DNA from: Telluria mixta
Lineage (GTDB): Bacteria > Pseudomonadota > Gammaproteobacteria > Burkholderiales > Burkholderiaceae_D
Direction: 5' to 3'
NCBI RefSeq assembly: GCF_029223865.1
Contig: NZ_CP119520.1
Location: 1,612,001 to 1,676,000, forward strand
Length of the DNA: 64,000 bases
Shown: in pieces, positions 59,321 to 64,000 of the stretch
Layout of the letters: every line of letters starts with the position of its first letter
Numbering within the stretch: position 1 is the stretch's first letter
Program-made: the position numbers and the translations under genes
The notes under the pieces: model-generated
The model's input: only the letters and a program-made list of their open reading frames with translations
Databases searched by the model: none
Told to the model about the DNA's origin: nothing

Positions 59321-61243
59321 TTACGCCAGCGCGAGCCCGCCCACGAGGGTCCACGCCTGCGCATGGCCCGCGCGGCGCAGGCACAGGGCGGCCTTCGCGC
59401 TCCGGTTCCCACTGCGGCAGACAAACACGATCGGTCGTGCGGGATCGGACAGCCACCCCGGCAGGTGCTCGGCAAGGCGCGACAGCGGCACGTGGTGCGC
59501 ATCGCGGCCGTGCAAGGTCAGCGCGCCGGCTGCCGCTTCGGCGGCTTCACGGACGTCGACGAGCAGCGCGTCCTCGTGGCGGCGCAGGAAGACGGCCAGC
59601 GTGTCCGGATGCAGCTGGCCCGGCGTGCCGGCGTCTCGCACCTCGCCCACCGTCGCGCAGGCCAGGCCGTTGACGTCCGTGGTATGGCAGATGACGGCAG
59701 CAGCGTGCGCGACCTGTGCCAGGCGATCCGCATCGATGGCGCCGAACACCTGGCGCACGGCCGTGCGGGGCAAGCGGCCTTCTTTCGCCTCGCCCAGCAG
59801 CCAGCCGCCGGGCACACGGGCCAGCACGGCGCCGCCGATCGCCATGCACGGCGCATGACCGCCATCGTCCAGCGCGACGGTGGCGCGCTCCGCAGCGTCG
59901 AATTCCTCCATGCGCAGGCCCGCGTCGCGCGCGAGCGCGGCGATACGGTCAACCTGTCCCGGCGGCGGATCGATCGCGACGCAGGTCCCGGCATCGAACA
60001 CGATCCAGCCATGCCGCCCGTCGCCGCTGACCTGCATCACGCCTGGATCGCCGCCGCTGAGCGGCGACGTGCGCAACGCGTCGCCGCAGCGGCGGATGCG
60101 CGCGCAGGCGGCGTCGATGAAAGCATCGTCCGCGAGCGGGCCGATCGACAGGCGCACGGCACCGCCGCTGCGCCACAGGGGCAGGCCCATCGCATCGAGC
60201 ACATAGCTGGGTGCGGCCTTCGCGGCGGAACAGGCCGACCCCGCGCTGACGCGCACGCCGGCCGCGTCGAACAGGTCGAGCAGGTCCTTGCTGGAGACGC
60301 CGGGCACGGCGAAATTCAACGTGGTCGGCAGGGTGTGCTCGAACGGCGCGTTGAAGACGATCGCGGGAAACGCGTCGCGCAACGCGGCCGCGAGACGGTC
60401 GCGCATGGCGAAGAGCATCGCGTGGGTGCGGAACGTCGTGCCCTCTTCCAGTGCGGCCAGTACGGCGCCGAGGGCGGCGATGCCGACCATGTTTTCCGTG
60501 CCGGAGCGCTGCCCGCCTTCCTGGCCGCCGCCGATCATCAGCGGCGTGTACGGCGCGCCGTCGCGCACGTACAGGATGCCGATGCCTTTCGGCGCATGCA
60601 GTTTATGACCGGAGAACGGCGCGTAGTCGATGCGCGTGTTCGCGAGATCCAGCGGCAGCTTGCCCAGCGCCTGCACGCAGTCGACCATCCAGTAGGCTTT
60701 CGATCCGCGCGCACGCAGCACGCCCGCGATGCCGTCCAGGTCCGAGATCACGCCCGTCTCGTTGTTGGCCGCCATCGTGCACACCAGCGCGGCGCGCGGC
60801 GCCAGGTCGCGCAGGACGTCCAGGCGATGGCGTCCGGTGGCGTCGACGGGCAGCGGCTGCAGGGTGAGCCCGGTGCCGAGCAGGCGATTCCAGTGCGCGA
60901 GGCTTTCCGACACGGCCTTGTGTTCGGTGGCGCCGTAGACCAGCAGGTCGCCGCAGTCTTCCCCGGCGGCGCGGCGTTCGCGCACGGCGACGAGCGCCGA
61001 CAGCACGGCGGTCTGGATGCCTTCCGTGGCGCCGCTCGTGAACAGCACCCGTCCCGGCCCGGCGCCGAGCACGCGGCGGGCGCGCGCACGGGTCGTGTCG
61101 AGGATGCATTTGGCGCGCAGGCCGGTGGCGTGGCTGCTGCTCGGGTTGCCGAACGAGGCCTCCATCGCCTCGACCGCCGCGGCGATTGCGGAAGCCAGCA
61201 CTGGCGAAGTGGCGTTTGCGTCGAGGTAGAAGTCGGGGGCCAT
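59321..61243 (-). CDS. Cysteine desulfurase-rhodanese fusion with degenerate middle domain
   Basis: 640 residues. NifS/IscS domain (1-385): DANATSPVL, ATEHKAVSESL, PLP lysine in SGHKLHAPKGIG, active-site Cys in SAGSACSAAKA. Middle part (about 400-540) keeps pieces like ICHTTDVNGLACATVGEVRD that resemble the end of a persulfide-dioxygenase metallo-hydrolase but lacks an HxHxDH motif. The C-terminal rhodanese (about 545-640) has the Cys of VFVCRSGNRS. It would strip sulfur from cysteine and pass the persulfide to its own rhodanese. It is divergent from an Lrp/AsnC regulator, which often responds to amino acids. Confidence 0.87.
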   Translation of the reverse strand: MAPDFYLDANATSPVLASAIAAAVEAMEASFGNPSSSHATGLRAKCILDTTRARARRVLGAGPGRVLFTSGATEGIQTAVLSALVAVRERRAAGEDCGDLLVYGATEHKAVSESLAHWNRLLGTGLTLQPLPVDATGRHRLDVLRDLAPRAALVCTMAANNETGVISDLDGIAGVLRARGSKAYWMVDCVQALGKLPLDLANTRIDYAPFSGHKLHAPKGIGILYVRDGAPYTPLMIGGGQEGGQRSGTENMVGIAALGAVLAALEEGTTFRTHAMLFAMRDRLAAALRDAFPAIVFNAPFEHTLPTTLNFAVPGVSSKDLLDLFDAAGVRVSAGSACSAAKAAPSYVLDAMGLPLWRSGGAVRLSIGPLADDAFIDAACARIRRCGDALRTSPLSGGDPGVMQVSGDGRHGWIVFDAGTCVAIDPPPGQVDRIAALARDAGLRMEEFDAAERATVALDDGGHAPCMAIGGAVLARVPGGWLLGEAKEGRLPRTAVRQVFGAIDADRLAQVAHAAAVICHTTDVNGLACATVGEVRDAGTPGQLHPDTLAVFLRRHEDALLVDVREAAEAAAGALTLHGRDAHHVPLSRLAEHLPGWLSDPARPIVFVCRSGNRSAKAALCLRRAGHAQAWTLVGGLALA

Positions 61244-61386
61244 AAAATAATTGCTAAAAGTCCAAAAATAAATGCGCCATCAGCGCGATTGTTGAGTAAT
61301 ATGTTACGGTTTGGTGCCGAAAATGACTTACTAAAGAATCTTTGATTTTTCCTAGGCTGAAGAACGAACATTCTAGAGATCGTGAG
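61244..61386. promoter_or_regulatory. AT-rich divergent control region between desulfurase and Lrp-like gene
   Basis: This 143-base gap is clearly AT-richer than the surrounding DNA and carries several A/T runs (ATAAAATAATT, AAAAATAAAT, TTTGATTTTT), typical Lrp/AsnC targets. No exact promoter hexamers are claimed. Confidence 0.45.
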
Positions 61387-61881
61387 ATGGACAAGACGAA
61401 TTCACTCGACAAATATGATTGCGCGATTCTGGCTGCCCTGCAGGCGGACGCCACGCTGTCGATTTCCGGCCTGAGCGAAAAGGTCGGGCTGTCCAGCACC
61501 CCATGCTGGAAACGCGTCAAGCGTCTGGAAGAAGAGGGATACATCGAGAGCCGGGTCAGCATCGTCAACCGGCACAAGGTCGGCCTGCCCGTGACGGTGT
61601 TCGTCAGCGTGCGCACCAACGAGCACGACGAAAAATGGCTGGAGCGCTTCGCCTCCGCCGTCGTCGCGCTGCCGGAAGTCCTGGAATTCCACCGCATGAG
61701 CGGCGACGTCGACTACCTGCTCAAGGTCGTCACGACCGACATCGACGGCTATGATCGCTTCTACAAAAAACTGATCAAGACCGCGCAACTGTCCGGCGTC
61801 TCCTCCGCGTTCTCGATGGAGCAGATCAAGTGCACCACCGCGCTGCCGCTGGAACTGATCTCGCACGGGCTGCCCGCCTGA
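61387..61881 (+). CDS. Lrp/AsnC-family transcriptional regulator
   Basis: 164 residues. The N-terminal winged helix has LDKYDCAILAALQADATLSISGLSEKVGLSSTPCWKRVKRLEEEGYI (split at about 8-54), with the recognition helix around SSTPCWKRVKRL. The C-terminal RAM domain (about 70-150) has PEVLEFHRMSGDVDYLLKVV. Such regulators bind amino acids and autoregulate. Divergence from the cysteine desulfurase fusion suggests a cysteine-sensing switch (compare DecR/YbaO); that ligand is inferred. Confidence 0.92.
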   Translation: MDKTNSLDKYDCAILAALQADATLSISGLSEKVGLSSTPCWKRVKRLEEEGYIESRVSIVNRHKVGLPVTVFVSVRTNEHDEKWLERFASAVVALPEVLEFHRMSGDVDYLLKVVTTDIDGYDRFYKKLIKTAQLSGVSSAFSMEQIKCTTALPLELISHGLPA

Positions 61882-61948
61882 CTGTTTGCACACCACGACT
61901 ATCGTGCGATGATGGCGCCCGTTGATTAACACAACGGAGACAAACGGA

Positions 61949-63082
61949 ATGGCATCAACCATCAAAACCGTGGCGCTGGCGGCGATCCTGCTCGCGACCG
62001 GGACTACCGCGCTCGCCCAGGACCAGGTCGTGCGCATCGGCGTGAGCGGCCCGCTGTCGGGTTCCAACGCCTTCGCCGGGAAGGACGACGAGAACGGCGT
62101 GCGCCTCGCGGTCGAAGAACTCAACACGCAAAAGCTCAAGGTGGGCGGCAAGACGCTGAAATTCGAACTGCTGTCCGAGGACGACCAGGGCGACCCGAAA
62201 GCCGGCGTGAGCGTGGCGCAGAAGTTCGCCGACGCCGGCGTCAAGTTCGTGCTCGGCCCGTACAACTCGGGCGTGGCGATCCCCGCCTCGCGCGTCTACA
62301 ACGATGCCGGCATCCTGATGTCGACCGTGGGCACGAGCCCCAAGATCACCCAGGCGCGCTACCCGAACGTGTTCCGCATCGTCGCCAGCGATTCCCAGGT
62401 GGGCGCGTCGATGGCGTCGTACGCCGCGAAGGAACTCAAAATTAAAACCGTCGGCGTGATCGACGACCGCACCGCGTTCGGCCAGGGCATCGCCGACGAA
62501 TTCGCGAAGCAGGCGCGCGCCTCGGGCGTCGCCGTCGTCGGCCGCGAATTCACCAACGACAAGGCGAGCGATTTCTCCGCCATCCTCACCGCGTTCCGCG
62601 CGAAGAAAGTGGACGCCATCTTCTTCGGCGGCTATGCGCCGCAGGGCGCCCCGATGGCGCGCCAGATGAAGCAGCTGGGCATGGCGAACGTGCGCCTGCT
62701 GGGCGGCGACACGCTGTGCAGCCCCGAGATGGCGAAGCTGGGCGGCGACGCCGTGGGCGAGAACGTGATGTGCGCGCAAGCCGGCGCGACGCTCGACAAG
62801 CAGGCGAACGGCCCCGCGTTCAAGGCGAGATATAAACAGCGCTACCAGCGCGACCCGGACGTGTACGCGCCCGCGTTCTACGACCAGACGATGTTCATCG
62901 CGAAGGCCATGCAGGCCGCGAACACGACGGACGCCGCGGCCGTCGGCAAGCAGCTGCACACGATGAGCTACCAGGGCGTGGCCGGCACGTACGGCTATGA
63001 CGCGAGCGGCAACCTGAAGAAGACGGCCGTCACGGTCTATACCTTCAAGGGCGGGCAACTGGCGCCGCTGGCCAATTATTAA
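61949..63082 (+). CDS. LivK-like branched-chain amino acid/amide binding protein
   Basis: 377 residues with a signal peptide (IKTVALAAILLATGTTALAQ). Periplasmic-binding type I fold: VVRIGVSGPLSGSNAFAGKD, NDAGILMSTVGTSPKIT, GVIDDRTAFGQGIADEFAKQ and FGGYAPQGAPMARQMKQLG. GGAGACAAACGG precedes the ATG. The permease and ATPase genes of a Liv system do not follow, so this is an orphan binding protein. It lies 67 bases after the Lrp-like gene, same strand, so the ligand may be an amino acid linked to that regulator. Confidence 0.9.
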   Translation: MASTIKTVALAAILLATGTTALAQDQVVRIGVSGPLSGSNAFAGKDDENGVRLAVEELNTQKLKVGGKTLKFELLSEDDQGDPKAGVSVAQKFADAGVKFVLGPYNSGVAIPASRVYNDAGILMSTVGTSPKITQARYPNVFRIVASDSQVGASMASYAAKELKIKTVGVIDDRTAFGQGIADEFAKQARASGVAVVGREFTNDKASDFSAILTAFRAKKVDAIFFGGYAPQGAPMARQMKQLGMANVRLLGGDTLCSPEMAKLGGDAVGENVMCAQAGATLDKQANGPAFKARYKQRYQRDPDVYAPAFYDQTMFIAKAMQAANTTDAAAVGKQLHTMSYQGVAGTYGYDASGNLKKTAVTVYTFKGGQLAPLANY

Positions 63083-63106
63083 ATCCCGTCATCACATAGA
63101 ACATCC

Positions 63107-64000
63107 ATGAAACACACCCTCAAGCTGGGCACCCTCGCCGCCGCCTGCCTCATCGCCTGCGCGCCGGTCCTCGCCGCCGACACCGCGGCCAAGCCCACGG
63201 CCAGCGCCACGAACGCCAGCGCCGCATCGAAACAGCTGAATCAACTGGCCGACGAATACTGGGACGCGCAGGCGCGCTTCGACCCCGTCTCCGCCGGCGA
63301 GAGCGGCGACAACCGCTTCCCCGACCAGATCGGCATGTCGATCGCGCCGAAGAACCGCGCGCAGCAGTTCGCGCTGTACAAAGGCATTCTTTCGCGCCTG
63401 CACGCGATCCGCCGCGACGGCCTCGCCCAGCGCGACCAGACGAGCTACGACATCCTCGACTACGAACTGAAGACCGCCCTGCGCTTCGAGCCGTTCCCCG
63501 AGCACCTGCTGCCGCTGAACCAGATGGACGCCCTGCCCGTCACGCTCGCGAACTACAGCAGCGGCCAGCAGGCGCAATCGCTGTCCACGGTGAAGGACTA
63601 CCAGGCCTACCTGAGCCGCTTGAACCAGCTCGGTCCGTGGGTCGACCAGGCCATCGCCAACATGCGCGAAGGGATGAAGCGCGGGATCGTGCAGCCGAAG
63701 GCGATCATGGAAGCCGCCCTGCCCCAGTTCAAGCAACTGGTGGCGAACAAGGCCGAGGACAGCATCTACTACACGCCCGTGAAGAACTTCCCGGCGGGCT
63801 TTTCGGAGGCCGACAGGAAGAAGCTGACGGCCGCGTATCGCAGCACCATAGCCGGCAAGTTGAACCCGGCGTTGAAACGCCTCGTCGACTTCATCGAACA
63901 CGACTACCTGCCGGCCTGCCGCACGAGCACGGGCTGGAGCGCGCTGCCGCAGGGGATGGACTGGTATCTCGCGCGCGTCGCGAGCCAGACGACGACCGAC
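63107..64000 (+). CDS. DUF885-family exported protein, 5' part
   Basis: The first 298 codons are present; the window ends inside the gene. A signal peptide with possible lipobox (LGTLAAACLIACAPVLAA) is followed by LNQLADEYWDAQARFDPVSAGESGDNRFPDQ split, LYKGILSRLHAIRRDGL, SYDILDYELKTAL, and PFPEHLLPLNQMDALPV. These match the start of DUF885 proteins, a gluzincin-like metalloprotease group whose His-Glu motif would be further downstream, outside the window. It follows the LivK-like gene by 24 bases and may be in one transcript with it. Confidence 0.85.
   Translation, partial: MKHTLKLGTLAAACLIACAPVLAADTAAKPTASATNASAASKQLNQLADEYWDAQARFDPVSAGESGDNRFPDQIGMSIAPKNRAQQFALYKGILSRLHAIRRDGLAQRDQTSYDILDYELKTALRFEPFPEHLLPLNQMDALPVTLANYSSGQQAQSLSTVKDYQAYLSRLNQLGPWVDQAIANMREGMKRGIVQPKAIMEAALPQFKQLVANKAEDSIYYTPVKNFPAGFSEADRKKLTAAYRSTIAGKLNPALKRLVDFIEHDYLPACRTSTGWSALPQGMDWYLARVASQTTTD

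Overview
The window is high-GC DNA from a betaproteobacterium, most likely Oxalobacteraceae and Massilia-like. This rests on a betaproteobacterial-type EF-Tu of 396 residues, the rpsL-rpsG-fusA-tuf-rpsJ gene order, dense GC-rich codon use with very long antisense open frames, and dispersed GGGGTCAGAGCCC palindromes. The genus is an inference; no rRNA gene is present. No tRNA, insertion sequence, prophage or CRISPR array was seen.

Layout. 1-1235: end of an 8-oxoguanine-deaminase-like amidohydrolase and a GNAT acetyltransferase. 1255-6500: the str operon on the minus strand, read from a clear sigma-70 promoter at 6472-6500. 6685-8547: a phosphoethanolamine-transferase-like membrane enzyme. 8834-19582: a complete guanidine-assimilation operon. 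It is headed by two NtrC-like boxes, a near-consensus sigma-54 promoter and a guanidine-I (ykkC) riboswitch, followed by an ABC importer, two DUF1989 carboxyguanidine-deiminase subunits, guanidine (urea-type) carboxylase, a TorF-like porin and allophanate hydrolase. The proposed route is guanidine import, carboxylation, deimination to allophanate, then hydrolysis to ammonia and CO2, switched on by nitrogen need and by the substrate.

19685-27071: a MacAB-like ABC exporter (membrane-fusion protein, ATPase, two FtsX-type permeases) co-directional with an NtrC-family response regulator and its kinase, behind a sigma-54 promoter with an upstream dyad. 27303-31514: a small TonB-like lipoprotein, a spermidine-synthase-like protein, a GNAT, and an opine-dehydrogenase-like gene overlapping a CapK/PaaK-like adenylating enzyme. 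31495-32529: a metallo-beta-lactamase-fold hydrolase.

32591-44132: nine tightly packed minus-strand genes, TldD-TldE-TldD-DUF4159-MoxR-DUF58-BatA-DUF4175-membrane protein. Both TldD copies carry Tat signals. The cluster starts behind a second sigma-54 promoter (44252-44267) whose upstream region (44310-44354) contains a 15-bp sequence identical to one arm of the exporter operon's dyad. I therefore propose that one two-component system controls both the exporter and the exported TldD/TldE-MoxR cluster. This is the strongest candidate here for an undescribed system.

44499-64000: a Deg-type protease with an unknown partner, a class-C-like serine hydrolase, a TMEM165/GDT1 transporter, a PHP-domain protein, a giant cyclic beta-1,2-glucan synthase (NdvB/ChvB type), a cysteine-desulfurase-rhodanese fusion divergent from an Lrp/AsnC regulator, a LivK-like binding protein, and the first 298 codons of a DUF885 protein cut by the window end.

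Three copies of the GGGGTCAGAGCCC palindrome sit 4-13 bases after the last stop codon of three operons (8547, 19582, 27071).
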